64,000 bases of DNA from Cunninghamia lanceolata (taxonomy: Eukaryota; Streptophyta; Pinopsida; Cupressales; Cupressaceae): contig BSBN01000829.1 of NCBI GenBank assembly GCA_027924645.1, positions 6,262,001 through 6,326,000 on the forward strand, read 5' to 3'. Below, piece by piece: positions 32,600-45,399 of this stretch; the first letter of the stretch is position 1, and each line of letters opens with the position of its first letter. The notes under the pieces are model-generated. The model ran no database searches. It was not told where the DNA came from and saw only the letters and a list, made by a program, of their open reading frames with translations. Both the position numbers and the translations under genes were made by a program.

Positions 32600-34640
32600 G
32601 CATAAAGTAAATGATGAAATTCCTACTAGAATTCATGGTAATTTCTTCCCCCCCATGCAAAACTATTCTATGCATACTGGTCCCACTGGACCTTACGCTT
32701 CATAACCTCTATGTTACACAAGCATTGCTTATGATCTTCAAGTATTTCAGAAGCTTGATCTTAACCTTTCCTAGGTTCTTATACTTTTAAATCATCCATA
32801 GATTATAACATTCATATATTACATAAATCTATTTCTCATATATAATTCTCAAAAAGCATTATGCCTCCTGGCAATAACTGGTAATAGATTGATTCTAGAT
32901 ATCAATAAAATTTTCTAACCTTAAAGTTTTAGAAAGGTCCTTTATACTTAGGAACTGGTTTAGATTACATTCCATTCTTTAGGAAATGTTTCCAAGGGTT
33001 TAACCCTTAAAAGAATTTTCCTTCTCTAACCGAGAAGTGTCTTGGTGTATGCTTAACTTCAACGTACATTTTCTTTTCATTATTGATTTCCACCAATCTT
33101 TCTTGATCAGCTAAATCTTTTCACCCATTCTAATAACATTTCCGGACTAATGCTAATCCTATCTTCTAGCTTACCTAGCTTATAGGAGTTTGACATCTTT
33201 TTGTCCAATGTTTCAATTCAAGCCATCTTAATAGCAAAAGTTAATTATTGTTACAGATTTCATGTGATAAGTAGTCTCCCTACTCGTATTGCTAATCCAT
33301 GCAACATGTTTGGGGTAAATCTTCTAAAACCTGGTTAACTTCCTTAGTTTAACCATATGTTCACAGGATAATAAATTATACTCTTTTTAAATTTCAGTCC
33401 TTAACATGGAGGACAAGTTTGTCAAAACCTTGACATTACACGCACATTTCTATCTGAGATAACCTTCTCAGGAAACCAAGCAGTTTAAACACATCTTGCA
33501 CAAAATGTGTGCTAACACTGATGCTCCATCAGTCCAATCCCCTGGTATATAATGTGCTACCTTCGAGAGTTTATCATCTCAAAATGGTATCGTGTCTTTT
33601 CCTAGACATAGAAAGACTTTGTACAAAATCCATGCTAATAACTTGCCATTTCCACTATGGCACGTCATGTGGGTACAACAATCCTATAGGTGTTGATGTT
33701 CTACTTTTACCCTCTGGCGTTCCAGACAAAATGCTACAAATCTCACAACATCATTCTTTATTCCTTTCAAGAATTAAAGAGGTCTTATATCTATTAGTAG
33801 TTGGTCTCCCCTAGATGTCATGGTATGATGGAATATGACTTCTCTCCACACTAGTTTTTTTTTTTTCATTTCAGAAGAATTAGAAACACATATTCTTTCT
33901 CTAAAACTCAATAGTCTGTGAGACTTCAAATGAAAAACCTTTCATACCTTGAATCTTGTAAATTTTACCACAAGAGCTTTCTAAATTTTCTCATCATGTA
34001 AAGGTACACCCCTTAAACCATTTCCTGAGGCATCAATTTCCCTCAAACTATCCTTCTGAACTAGAATGTCATAGCATTCGTGCTATTGTAATTTCTCTTA
34101 ACTATTATAGAATCACTTGCACAAAAGGATAAAGTTCTTCTTCATGCTAAAATAAATAAGTATGTCTTCCTAAAGACTTCGAGCAAACAAGTCTAAACAA
34201 CCTCTAAACACATTGTTCATGTGTTTCATGAATGCAACAAGGCATTTGTACGTCCAAAGGACATCACTGTAAAATCACAGTGCCCATTTTTGTCCAAAAG
34301 TTGTTTCAAGGGTACCCTCATCCTTTAGTCCTAATTGATGACATATTGATTGCTAATCAATCACTTCCATCTATTCAAAGAAATCACCAATACGTGGTGA
34401 AAGATATTTGCTCCTTATCGTTGCTTTATTGAGCAAATGATACGAAATACACATTGTAGAGTTATGTCCTTTCTCTTGACAATAATATCTAGTGCACCCG
34501 ATGGTGAAATATTGGATCTATTCAAACCTTTAGCCAATAATTCTTATAAGGGCTTTTGATTCCATTAATCCTAAAGTTGTCATAAGATAAGGTACTTTTC
34601 TAGGTAACTTGTCCCAGAATTCTAAGAGGAATAATATTTT
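32600..34640 (-). pseudogene. Gypsy2 pol remnants (RT, RNase H, integrase, chromodomain)
   Basis: No long frame survives, but nucleotide similarity to Gypsy1 in the same order identifies the parts. 34130-34640 matches its RT (around 13190-13650), 33950-34100 its RNase H (PEASV-like codons near CATTTCCTGAGGCATC), 33400-33830 its integrase zinc-finger and core start (near 11760-12180), and 32950-33180 its integrase C-terminus. At about 32660-32700 the minus strand still encodes KVQWDQYA, the chromodomain core. Frameshifts are dense and parts are missing. It was a chromoviral polyprotein; it is now inert. Confidence 0.75.
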
Positions 34641-35159
34641 CAGTTGATTCAATCACTGTTCCATCAACTTTGGTGGAATGCCTTTCTTTTCCAAAACATA
34701 CTAGGTATCTCCTTGGTTTTAAACATGGTTAGGATTGCTCCAATTCGATCAAGAGATTAAATAGTGTTTTATTCTCTTTCAGACTTTCACCCTAGTTTGG
34801 TTCTCAATTGCTACATGTTGTGATTTTTCTCATACTAGAAAACCAAGTTATTTCATAGTTTTTCTGAATCTAAGCGACTCAAAACATCAAATATATTTAT
34901 CTCATAATAATCTAAAGATTGGTATAAAAAATTGTCATCTTTATAATAAAGTATTTAGGAGTAACCACATCCTTATTAATATCATTGACACGACAAGGCT
35001 ATATGTCACTATCATTTTACAATCTTCCAGTTTAACAAACATAGAGGGTGGATGTACACACAAGTACTCCAACACCTTTTTCCTAAAATAGAATCATCAC
35101 CTCAACGATCATGTGACATGTTGTAACTGGCTACAGTTTACTAGGTTTTACTACACCAG
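34641..35159. other. Gypsy2 interior, gag/protease zone mostly lost
   Basis: In an intact relative gag and protease would occupy about 2 kb here; only ~0.5 kb of AT-rich sequence with stops in all frames remains and no motif could be read. Confidence 0.45.
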
Positions 35160-35400
35160 TAGAATTAGTAGGATTCTTGGCCAGTTCAGAATGTTGTTTT
35201 CTTTCTAGCCGAATACGCTTAAGCGCATCAGCAAAAGTCTCTGAATCCTATAGCCATGCACCTTCAGAGTAAGTAATATTCTCTTTAAGTTCAACCTCCT
35301 CGATAGGTTTCTTCTTAACCACGAATCTAGGCAAATGCTAGGGAACAGACTTCCTAGCTATTTTCTTTGTTCTTCTCCATGTCATTCTGGCACAAGAAAA
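35160..35400 (-). pseudogene. Gypsy2 leader ORF, counterpart of the Gypsy1 small ORF
   Basis: The minus strand reads in one frame RRTKKIARKSVP, stop, then RFVVKKKPIEEVELKENI, EGAWL-stop-DSETFADALKRI and RLERKQHSELAKNP with a Ser/Thr/Pro/Lys tail. GAWL, ETF, a following helix of Arg/Lys/Glu and the Pro/Ser tail all match the Gypsy1 frame at 15803-16050. It lies about 80 bases after the PBS. Two in-frame TAGs break it. Confidence 0.5.
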
Positions 35401-35477
35401 TTTGAACATTAGCTAACCGCATAATGTTGACTATAGGTTAGCATAGTGGACTCTTTAGCCCTAGTGTTGAACCTGAT

Positions 35478-35490
35478 AGCTCTGATACCA
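35478..35490 (-). other. Gypsy2 primer binding site (initiator Met-tRNA)
   Basis: The minus strand reads TGGTATCAGAGCT two bases from the LTR end. Confidence 0.9.
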
Positions 35491-35492
35491 TA

Positions 35493-38400
35493 TGTAACAT
35501 CCACGTTCTAAAAACATAGTAAAACCCAAAAATTTACTATAAAGTAAATTTACAAGATGAAAATGAGATAGAGAAAATTTTTCTTTCTATTCAACATATA
35601 GTCGAGTAACTACAATTACAAGATAACTCATTACAAATACAATCAACCTTATTATCTTTCCAAAGTACAATGTTTACAAAACTAAATCAATTATAAATAC
35701 CTGAATCAAATAATGTTTTACTTAGTCTCAATAAACACAAGTCTCAAAGATATACTGCATCTAGAAATCTGACATCTTTATCGCAAGCCTCGACATGTCT
35801 TATGCTAGAGAGAGAGAGTATCTTTCCAGTGATTTACCTCCAACCACAGACCATCGATCTCCCGCACTCCTTCCTAACCGGAAGTGGCCCTACCCTTCAC
35901 GAGAAGTATAGACCAAGGTGACTGGTGGTAATTTGCCTTTCTGAGTACATAGTGTTGTATCTTACACAACTCTATCTATCATACAACCCTAGATACCGTA
36001 TAGCTAAGTATTATTCCCGATAGGATGTGCAATCCAGATATAGTGAACCGACAATGCATGCAGAGACATATGCATTACTATGGCCATAGTTTTCAATATA
36101 AATTGACGTTCACAATGAACGTTGTCGTAATGTTCACTCACCCCAATTCGACTTGGATACTATCATATTCCTATAGTTTGACTTGGTCAACTATGTTTAA
36201 CTTATGAAATCATGATGATTTCATCAATCTAGTCTTCCTGACCCAAAACATGTTTTTTCTAATTGTCTATAATCTATAGACCTAATCAGCTTTCTTTCAT
36301 TATGAGGACTCTCATTGCATCATTGCAATACCCAAGGTCCATGACTTATTGTCTCATAATAGATATAGATAGATTAATTACGACTAAGATGATAACCTTA
36401 CCCAGGTTAAGCAATATAGTCTAGGAATCTAAATCCCTTCTTGTAAGTAAGAATAATTACACATAGTTAGGGCACTTGACCCTTCAATCACGATCTAAAT
36501 AATGATCTAAATGTCTTAAAGTAATAGTTACCATATCCAGGTTAGTTAAAGTTTAAGTAACGAGTTTTTTTTCCAAACTCCAATCTAGTCTTTCTAACTT
36601 GGATGAAATTCACAAGACACTGTCATTGCTCTATTAATCATTATGGATTGACTATCCATTCATATGTATCTCTCTTTGCATCTTTGCAACATTTGAGATT
36701 TACCCCTTGCTGACAAGTAATAGCTAGAGAAGTTGTGATAAAAGGTGTAATGATTTTAATGTTTGATTAACCATTTAATGGTACCTCTTGCATACTTGAA
36801 ATACCCAAGGCTTAAGACTTATCTCTCAAGTCGATTGGTAACCAACAAATAGCTTCCTCTACCTAAGGTTAAACATTGTCGACTAATAGCAAATCTCTTT
36901 ACAAAAAGATAGTAATGAACATTTATTAAATTAGGGTTCGCGACCCTTAATGTCTACTCACGTGTATTGGCTAAAATAGGTTATAACCATAAGAGCATCA
37001 TCAGTAATCTTTAACCCATCTAGATTGAAACTAGGGTTAAGCTTCTATAACCCAAATCATAACATAAACTTATTATTTTCCATTAAGGTCACAAAATTAA
37101 GATAATAAAGGATTATAGACTTCCTAGACCTTTTGATATGGTTCAATAACACTTAAGAACATAATAGATACTTTCTCATATCAATAACCTTACCTTTGTC
37201 ATAACAAGGTATTACGTTAATAAACATAGGCTCTTATCTTAACCATATCCCCATTATCATAATACTAGAAAGTTTACATTTGAAACTAAAGATCAAACCC
37301 ATTCAATATGTGAGAACAATGGGGTGCTAGTTTGATGAGTAAAATAGATAAGACCCCCTTGGGTAGTATTCAAAGTCAATATCTTTTGGAGTTTCTCGAC
37401 GAAAAGATTGGTTAGAAAATAAACTAACTTCTGAGGAGTTGTTCAAATTGTATCCACAGTTTTAGTCTTCCTCAAGTTACTTACTTATACCTCTCATAGG
37501 TTTGACATGATATACACTGTTTAAATAGATAACCAACTTGGTTAATTGTCTTGGTTTGGAATATATATCTTAACCGATTGTTGTTAAAATAAGTTTAGTA
37601 TAACCATAAAAACTAGGATTTTAATAACACATAATCTAGGATTTGAAGGAGTTCAATATTTAAACAAGTATCAAATATCCAGTCTTTCATCCAGCCCCAG
37701 TCGTTATAATAATACTTCTCTCATAGAAGATTAAATCTTGCTACACTTTGACCTTGGATTATGTCATACATTGATCACTAACACGTTCATTTTCCTCCAA
37801 GCAATTCTAACTCTTATATAAGAGACAACCCTAGTTAAAAACTAAACAATGGTCTCTAATCATATTCCACCTCATTTTGAATAACTTAATATCAAGGAAT
37901 GTAAAAGAAGAGACTATAGGATGATTAATAGAAGCTTATCATTTTACTCATAATAAGTTTACTCAATACAATGTGAAGCCTTGTTCACATAAAAAATATA
38001 AATAGACTCATGGTTTTAAAAGTGCAAAAGGTTATGGAGTCTATAATATTCTATGACTCATGTTGATTAGCTTGTAATGTTTCCTACTTAAACTTATACT
38101 CAAGTTAAGATGTATAGTCTCATAGAAATCAATAACACAACACCATACTATATCTATTCGGTGTTACCCTATGAAAGCAGTTATCAAAGGCTCTCATCGA
38201 TTTCAACATTCAATTATCTCTTCCATAAAACCTTTACTCATAAAAAGCTTGTATATATATATATATAGAGAACAAAAGTAGTGTTCCGATCATTCATTCA
38301 AACCTGGTCTAAAGGTCTGCATAATCTTCCTGCTACATTCCACCTCATCACAGATAGCTAATGGCTCGTAGTCTATCCCTTCACTGTGTATCCTCTTATC

Positions 38401-40172
38401 TCCCCTTTGCTCTACTTGTTAATTGCCATGTTTCGAAGCTTTTCACCCCTCACTACCTAAAAATGATCCCCCCAAATAATCTGTCTCTACTTGATGTCGC
38501 TCCTCTCAAAAGGTCTCCACGACTCCATCTTTTCCCGCTGTTCCTGCCCATGAACATCAGATATATCTCTCTACTCCAAAGGAAATTCATGACATTTAAC
38601 TCTTGGTTTCCCATTTCTTCTTAACAGAGAACTCATGCCCAAATGTGCCCATGCCAACGAAGAAGAAGAATAGCATTATTAACTCTCTGTTTCACTTTCT
38701 TCCCAACTGAATAACCACCTCCTCTGACTACCCATGGTGAAGAAGCATTAATGTATTCAACTATGCCATGCCATGCCTTAATAGAAGGAGGTCAGTTTTA
38801 CTGCATGCTAGCCGTCTTCCTTACTCACCGCGACCACTAACAAGATGGAGGCTTCTTTTATGGTGATGTGGCACAACAACTTCGTCCACTTTCTCCACAA
38901 GAAGGCTTTTAAACCTCCTAAAAAGCAACTAACACTGCTTAGTGGAATAAAATTCTTACAAGGTGATAAACAATAAATGTATATTGAATCTCCTAGGTCA
39001 AAAAGAGAGAAAGAATCAAAACTGACTAAATAAAGAAAGTATGGGTTTGATTTATGATAACTCAAGTCTTAAGCTTGAAGGAAAAAGACGTATTTGCAAA
39101 GGAAGATGTCCAAAATGATAGAACTTGGGTGTAACCCTACTTGACTTCGATGAGGAAATCGACATCCAACAAACTAATGAAAATACCTCCCGTTAACCAA
39201 GATATAACTAAGGTGATTTTGGAATATTCTTCCAAATAATGACCAAAATAGGTTATAGCTTATCTCGACTTCAAATTTGACTTCTGTCAATTTTCAAAAA
39301 GGAATAAATTTGCAACACATGTTCAAAGTGTTTTTACGGTAATCACGATGGATTGGCGTAATACAAAACAAGTTTTTAGATTTCATTTAGCTATCACGTA
39401 GCTGAGAAAAACCTCTACTTGAAGTTGTTAAAAACTTCTCTATTTGTCCCCTTTTGATCACTAAGGATTTCAGATGATGTGAATGGGTCAAGTTTACCTC
39501 CCCATTACAATTCTTCATTAAAATCACGTTAACTTGACGAGTTCATCTGTTGACGTTAAACGTTGACAATATTTGTGTCATCTAACTTGATGGGAACGTC
39601 TTGACGTTTAAGAGGCGACAATAAAATCTCAAGTGACTCAAGAAGAATAACACAACCATTTTATGGCTATAACATTGTTTACTTCACAAATGACTATGTC
39701 AACTCACCATTGACTTGATTAGATGATAATTAGGATATCGACTACCTGTCGATTAGATTTTCAAAAGAAAATTAGCAAGAGAAGACATACCTCATACGAC
39801 TCATTGGTTCACATTATCATTTAACACTAGACTCATTTGTAAAATAGACCACTCGTAATCCAAGGTCTATCTCTCTCTTCTCGAAAGATACTCTCTCTCT
39901 CTTCTCTGAGAGTTGATAACTTGTAATCCTGTTTCACTTGTCATCAAACAATAAGAGATTAGTGCATCATGATTTGATAAATTCAACTAGTAAATCAAAT
40001 CTCATCATATAGATATTAAATCAACATAAACATAATCATTTCCATGATTTCATAAATGATATTCAATATAATTCCATGTCATATCCTGTCATAAATCTAT
40101 AACATCACAACAAATTTACTTATGCCCAAGTAAAAGTAAAAGTATAGTAAGTTAGAAAATAGGGATGTAACA
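35493..40172 (-). repeat. Gypsy2 5' LTR (4.7 kb)
   Basis: It is the copy of 27808-32512. The R/U5 block with CTTCCTAACCGGAAGTGGCC at about 35870 is shared with Gypsy1. Confidence 0.9.
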
Positions 40173-40177
40173 ACACT
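40173..40177. repeat. Target-site duplication of Gypsy2, right copy (ACACT)
   Basis: It pairs with ACATT at 27803-27807. Confidence 0.7.
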
Positions 40178-40547
40178 TTAGGATAGATTTGACATGATTG
40201 ACTTGAGTTTATTGCAATACTTCCTTGACATTGCGATTTCATTGTTTGATTCAGGGATCACTCTTGTTCAACCTAAATATACTCTTGATTTACTTGCATG
40301 GTTTCACATGACTACCTGTAAACCATCTTTGACTTCCTTTCTATTTGGAGTCAAGCTTGGGCCTTTTTGTACTACATCATTGGTCAATGCTACTTTGTAT
40401 CAACAACTTGTTGTCTATCTCATATATTTGACCCATACTAGGCCAAACATTTCACATGCAATTGGCATGGTTTTGAGATTCATGCACGAACCTCATGAGC
40501 TACATTGGAAAGAAGCTAAGAGGATCCTTCACTACCTCCAGGGTACT
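40178..40547 (+). pseudogene. Copia1 reverse transcriptase C-terminal part
   Basis: The frame picks up the interrupted RT: DRFDMIDLSLLQYFLDIAIS is the conserved block after YVDD (KDLGxLxYFLGIE-type), then LVQPKYTLDLLAWFHM, TLYQQLVVYLIYLTHTRPNI and HWKEAKRILHYLQGT, the RT-RNase H connection. It is mostly open (134 codons from 40194), with small losses such as Leu-Val-Val-Tyr for LVGSLxY. The LARD element interrupts it directly after LQGT. Confidence 0.88.
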
Positions 40548-42023
40548 TGGTGCAGGAGCACCTTGGCAAATCAAAGTTGTCCTAGACAAATTTTTTAAAT
40601 TGTAATGCTTCAACATTGTATAAGGTTAAACAAGTCATTGTTGTGTCATTAGGAGTGTTAAATGTTCAAATGTTATCTCCATTTGCAAAATAGGCAAAGC
40701 TGTCTTTCCTAAAGTTGTAAAATGAGGAAGGTGAAGGGTCACCTTGTTCTAATTCATTGGAAGGAAGTGGTAACTGAAAAGACAAGTTGTTATGCCTTTA
40801 AAAAAAGGCCTTGTAACCATTAAAGATTCAAGGTGATTGAATGTGTGAATGGGAATAACAAAAAACACTATTTTTATGCATTTTCTTTAGAAATCTGTTG
40901 TTTCTTGGTACTGTACGGCCTTCTAAGGGGCAAGGATGCATGATTAGTGGATTTCAAGTATGAGTTCCCTCAACCACCTTCCTTCTGCTTCTTGTCCCAT
41001 GCATTTTTGTTGTGATAAGAGAAAGATATTACATTTTTTGTGAAACTGTCAAAAAATAGTCAAACCCTAATTTAGGGTAATAGTCAGCAGTTTAGTAGAG
41101 GTTTCATTGATATTTTTATATGGTGAAAAGCCCAAACATGAATGAAATGGTGTGAAATAATCCATAACTTCCTTATCACCTGTGTCTAGGCTAGATGGTC
41201 AAGATTTATATCAGATTTGAAATGTTCTAGGTCTGTAAATGGAGAAAAGACTGGTAAAACTAGTGCACAGTGATTTTTTAAGGAGTTTTGATTAAGTTGT
41301 ATGAGCCCATCATGGAAATAAATGGTTTAAATGGTAGATAGATGGTATTGAGAGACTGTTCCAATTTGGTTTAGGTTACATCATAAGTTTTGAATCATTC
41401 TAGATGACTGCCTATTAGTGCAGACTGTAACAGTCCAGTCAAGGTAATGTTTGATATGGTTTAGTGATGCCCCTTGTTAAATGGTCACTAAACCCTTGAA
41501 GGAATTACTGGAGGATGTTGTTTAGATGTCATTTGATCCCCATGGAGGTTTGAAGGAACCTTTTGACAAGAGTTGACAGTTAGAATGGAGAAGTTAGGCT
41601 TGAGGGACAGAGTTGCAAGGCACTGTCAAAGTGCAGTCTGCCTATACCTTGCTGCCCACTGCTCTCACAAGTACTTAAAAATAGTTATTTGGTCAAAGAC
41701 CATTTGATTGGTTATGTGTTGAACAACTTTTTGTTGGTTGGTTATAGTGTGAGTGCCATAGTTGTACATTAAAGATAGTCCATGAAGGAATGGCCAATGC
41801 ATGAAGGGACAGACCTTGGGAATTGGTTGTTTTGATTTAGTTAAGGTTAAGAAGGGCAACTAAGACCTTGTTTGGATTAGAGTAATTGGAAATCCAAATA
41901 TGCTTGAGTAGAAGCCATTGCATGGTGATGATTTCTTGTGAAGATTGTAGATCATAATTGATTGAAACCCATTGTTATTGAATATGCCTATAAGGAGTTA
42001 AATTTGTTCTTTCCTCTAAATCA
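40548..42023 (+). repeat. LARD left LTR
   Basis: It is matched over its whole length by 42490-43966 with only tiny indels. Confidence 0.9.
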
Positions 42024-42026
42024 TTT

Positions 42027-42040
42027 TGGTATCAGAGCTC
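42027..42040 (+). other. LARD primer binding site
   Basis: TGGTATCAGAGCTC is an exact initiator Met-tRNA type site three bases after the LTR end. Confidence 0.88.
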
Positions 42041-42489
42041 AGAAGATTCTGAGTGTGTAGATAGAGCGCTGAAGGAGGCAATCTACACCAAGATTTTGGG
42101 GTAAGCATTGGTTTTTGCTACCTGATTCTTGTTGTGAAGTTTTATGGTTGTAGGTGCAAGTTCATGCACTGCAGTAGGCAGATAGGAAGGTCTGTCAAGA
42201 GAGCCAGAGGAGATGGTCCATTAGTTGTCACCAAAATTCTTGGGGAGAGAGGCAAGAGAGGACTCCCAGGTGAGGGACAGGAGTATTGTTGTAGCAGGAA
42301 GGAGTGAACTTCTGATGATAGAGATGCACCTTGGAGGTAGCCAGTCAAACTCCATTAATAGGAGTCACAGTTGGAAAGTAAAGAGGAAGTAGAGGAGGCA
42401 TCAAATTGGGGTTGAAGACATAAAGAGGTAAAACTCATTTGAAGCAGACCACACAACTCTTGGTACAAGAGTTTTCTTCATGCTGAGTA
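42041..42489 (+). other. LARD interior, non-coding
   Basis: It is G- and A-rich on the plus strand with no ORF of note and no clear polypurine tract before the right LTR. It may serve only as packaging leader. Confidence 0.6.
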
Positions 42490-43966
42490 TGGTGCAGGAG
42501 CACCTTGGTAAATCAAACTTGTCGTAGACAAATTTTTTAAATTGTAATGCTTCAACATTGTATAAGGTTAAACAAGTCATTGTTATGTCATTAGGAGTGT
42601 TAAATGTTTAAATGTTATCTCCATTGGCAAAATAGGCAAAGTTGTCTTTCCTTAAGTTGTAAAATGAGGAAGGTGAAGGGTCACCTTGTTCCAATTCATT
42701 GGAAGGAAGTGGTAACTGAAAAGACAAGTTGTTATTCCTTTAAAAAAAGGCCTTGTAACCATTAAAGATTCAGAGGTGATTGCATGTGTGAATGGGAATC
42801 ACAAAAAACATTGTTTTTATGCATTTTCTTCATAAATCTATTGTTTCTTGGTACTATACGGCCCTATACGGGTAAGGATGCATGCTTAGTGGATTTCAAG
42901 TATGAGTTCCCTCAACCACCTTCCTTTTTCTTCTTGTCCCACACATTTTTGCTGTGATAGGAGAAAGATATTACATTTTTTGTGAAACTGTCAAAAAACA
43001 GTCAAACCTTGATTTAGGGTAACAGTCAGTAGTTTAGTAGAGGTTTCTTTGATATTTTTATACGGTGAAAAGCCCAAAAATGAATGCAATGGTGTGAAAC
43101 AATCCATAACTACCTTACGACCTATGTCTAGACTAGATGGTCAAGATTTATATCAAATTTGAAACGTTCTAGGTCTGTAAATGGAGAAAAGACTGGTAAA
43201 ACCAGTGCACAGTGATATTTTTTAAGGAGTTTTGATTAAGTTGTATGAGCCCATCATGGCAATAAATGGTTTAAATGGTGGATAGATGGTATTGAGAGAC
43301 TGTTCTAGTTTGGTTTAGGTTACATCATAAGTTTTGAATCATTCTAGATGACTGTCCTATTAGTGCAGATTGTAACAGTCCAGTAAAGCTAATGTTTGAT
43401 ATGGTTTAGTGATGCCCCTTGTTAAATGGCCACTAAACCCTTGAAGGAATTACTGGAGGATGTTGTTTGGATGTCATTTGATCTGCATGGAGGTTTGAAG
43501 GAACTTTTTAACAAGAGTTGATAGTTAGAATGGAGAAGTCAGGCTTGAGGGATAGAGTTGCAAGGCACTGTCAAAGTGCAGTCTGCCTATACCTTGCAGC
43601 CCACTGCTCTCACAGGTACTGAACATAGTTATTTGGTTAGAGACCATTTGATTGGTTTGTGTTGAACAACTTTTTGTTGGTTAGTTATAGTGTGAGTGCC
43701 ATAGTTGCACATTAAAGACAGTCCATGAAGGAATGGCCAATGCATGAAGGGACAGACCTTGGGAATTGGTTGTTTTGATTTAGTTAAGGTTAAGAAGGGA
43801 AGCTAAGACCTTGTTTGGATTAGAGTAATTGAAAATCCAAATATGCTTGAGTAGAAGCCATTGCATGGTGAAGATTTCTTGTGAAGATTGTAGATCATAA
43901 TGGATTGAAACCCATTGTTATTGAATATGTCTATAAGAAGTTAAATTTGTTCTTTCCTCTGCATCA
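42490..43966 (+). repeat. LARD right LTR
   Basis: Copy of the left LTR; it ends CTCTGCATCA before the GTACT duplication. Confidence 0.9.
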
Positions 43967-43971
43967 GTACT

Positions 43972-44304
43972 ATTGGGTTTGTGATTCATTACATATTTGG
44001 TTTAGAGGTTAATTTGGTTGTTTTCACATATTCAAATTAGGCTGGTGATACTTGGAATCACAATTCCAGTTTAGGTTATAGTTTTTCACTTGGTTCAAGT
44101 CCTATTAGTTGCTCTAGTAGGAAAAAGAATGCTATTGTTTTATCATCCACAAAGGTAGAGTACATGAGAGCTATTAATGTAGCTACTGAGGCTATATGGC
44201 TCTAGGACATTCTTACTGATTCTGGTATTTCTTTCTAGTGGCCCACAGTAATCTATTGTGACAACCAGAACACCATTCAAATATCCAGGAATCTGGTTTG
44301 ACAT
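43972..44304 (+). pseudogene. Copia1 RNase H, first part
   Basis: Following LQGT across the LARD insertion the frame reads IGFVIHYIFGLEVNLVV, SLGYSFSLGSSPISC, KKNAIVLSSTKVEYMRAI, NVATEAIWL and TVIYCDNQNTIQISRN. These are the Copia RNase H motifs (S-G-Y-F, SSTEAEYMA, CDNQSAI) in order with scattered changes and three stops. Copia2 interrupts it after the NLV residues. Confidence 0.85.
44300..44304. repeat. Target-site duplication of Copia2, left copy (GACAT)
   Basis: It pairs with AACAT at 50604-50608, one transition apart. Confidence 0.7.
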
Positions 44305-45354
44305 TGAAAGGAAGCTAGGTGTGTGGAAATCACTTCCTACACTAATCTAATGAGGGGAGGGCTGTGTAAATTCAATTTAATCTTTACAATTACAGCAACA
44401 TGAAACATAGAATAGAGATATTGCAGCAATACACATAGAACTAGAAAGAAGACAAAAGAAGAGAGACAAGATATAACGTGGGGAAAACCCTTATCGGGTG
44501 AAAAACCCCACACTCAAAAACCTGCACAATGTATTATCAAAACTGAAAATGGTTTACAATACACTTGCAATGCAAGATCTCAATATTCTTCAAAACTCAT
44601 GTCTGGAGTCAATACGGAAACATAACAGTACCTGTCAATCACATAAAATCCTACTCCTCAAAGCACCTATTTATATAGAAAATACAATGTAAAATAGCCT
44701 CTATCTTGGAATGGGCATCCAACTTGGCCTCATGGCCTAAAATGCATGCCTATGGACACTTGGTCAACATTGTAAGATGTATCCAAAACTTTTCCACACA
44801 CCCCATCCCAAAGAGGTTGCCTATTTCCAAAATGGGCTATGACAGATGCTCTTATGACTCTTACGACTATCAAAGAATCTGTCATAGTTGTCATAACTTA
44901 CATCTGTAAGAGAATCTATCATACACAGGCAATAAATAACATATTCTCTTACAACATGTCATAGTCCACCTTGGGACACCCAAAGATGCCTTTTTCAAAG
45001 ATGCTTCTTAACACATGTCTTCACCTGTCTTACAAGCTTCTATTTCTGACTCTTACATGTCATAAATTCGTCATAGGAATCTGTCATGACCATTATGATC
45101 AACATTCCCTTACAAAACATGCAAGATGCTGACACATGGAAAATATTCCTACCACTAAGTGGGATGCCTATCTCCTTATGTGAGGACAAAATTACATTTT
45201 ATCATATGCCATGTAGGATGACACATCACTATGCCAACTCCCACAATATGACAACATAGGATTTGCATCCAAATTATACAATAGGCAATAAATAAATAAA
45301 TACAATGAAATAATACAAAGAATTGCCAAGGTTGAGACACCTTAATTTCCAACA
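44305..45354 (-). repeat. Copia2 3' LTR
   Basis: It is the copy of 49566-50603. It contains several GTCATAA/TGTCATAG-type short repeats around 44820-45090. Confidence 0.9.
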
Positions 45355-45365
45355 TTCTCCCACTT
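45355..45365 (-). other. Copia2 polypurine tract
   Basis: The minus strand reads AAGTGGGAGAA immediately before TGTTGG, the classical Copia arrangement. Confidence 0.88.
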
Positions 45366-45399
45366 GTCGAACACCTTATAAGAGCTAATAGAATAACAT

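Larger units (their letters stand above)
27808..40172 (-). mobile_element. Gypsy2: chromovirus with 4.7-kb LTRs and a deleted interior, nested in Copia1
   Basis: LTRs at 27808-32512 and 35493-40172 both read TGTAACATCC...GGGATGTAACA. The PBS lies inside the right LTR end and the polypurine tract next to the left one, so the element is on the minus strand. The interior is only 2.98 kb and holds traces of leader ORF, RT, RNase H, integrase and chromodomain; nearly all of gag and protease is gone. pol fragments match Gypsy1, so the two are related families. LTR differences are roughly 3-6% by hand over short stretches, mostly transitions. Confidence 0.9.
40548..43966 (+). mobile_element. LARD-like LTR element without coding capacity, nested in Copia1
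   Basis: LTRs of 1476 and 1477 bases (40548-42023 and 42490-43966) start TGGTGCAGGAGC and end AAATCA / GCATCA. Flanks carry an exact five-base duplication GTACT (40543-40547 and 43967-43971). The left LTR is followed by a perfect PBS, but the interior is only 466 bases and has no gene. LTRs differ at about 4-5% over the first 180 bases. It could only move with proteins from another element. Confidence 0.9.
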
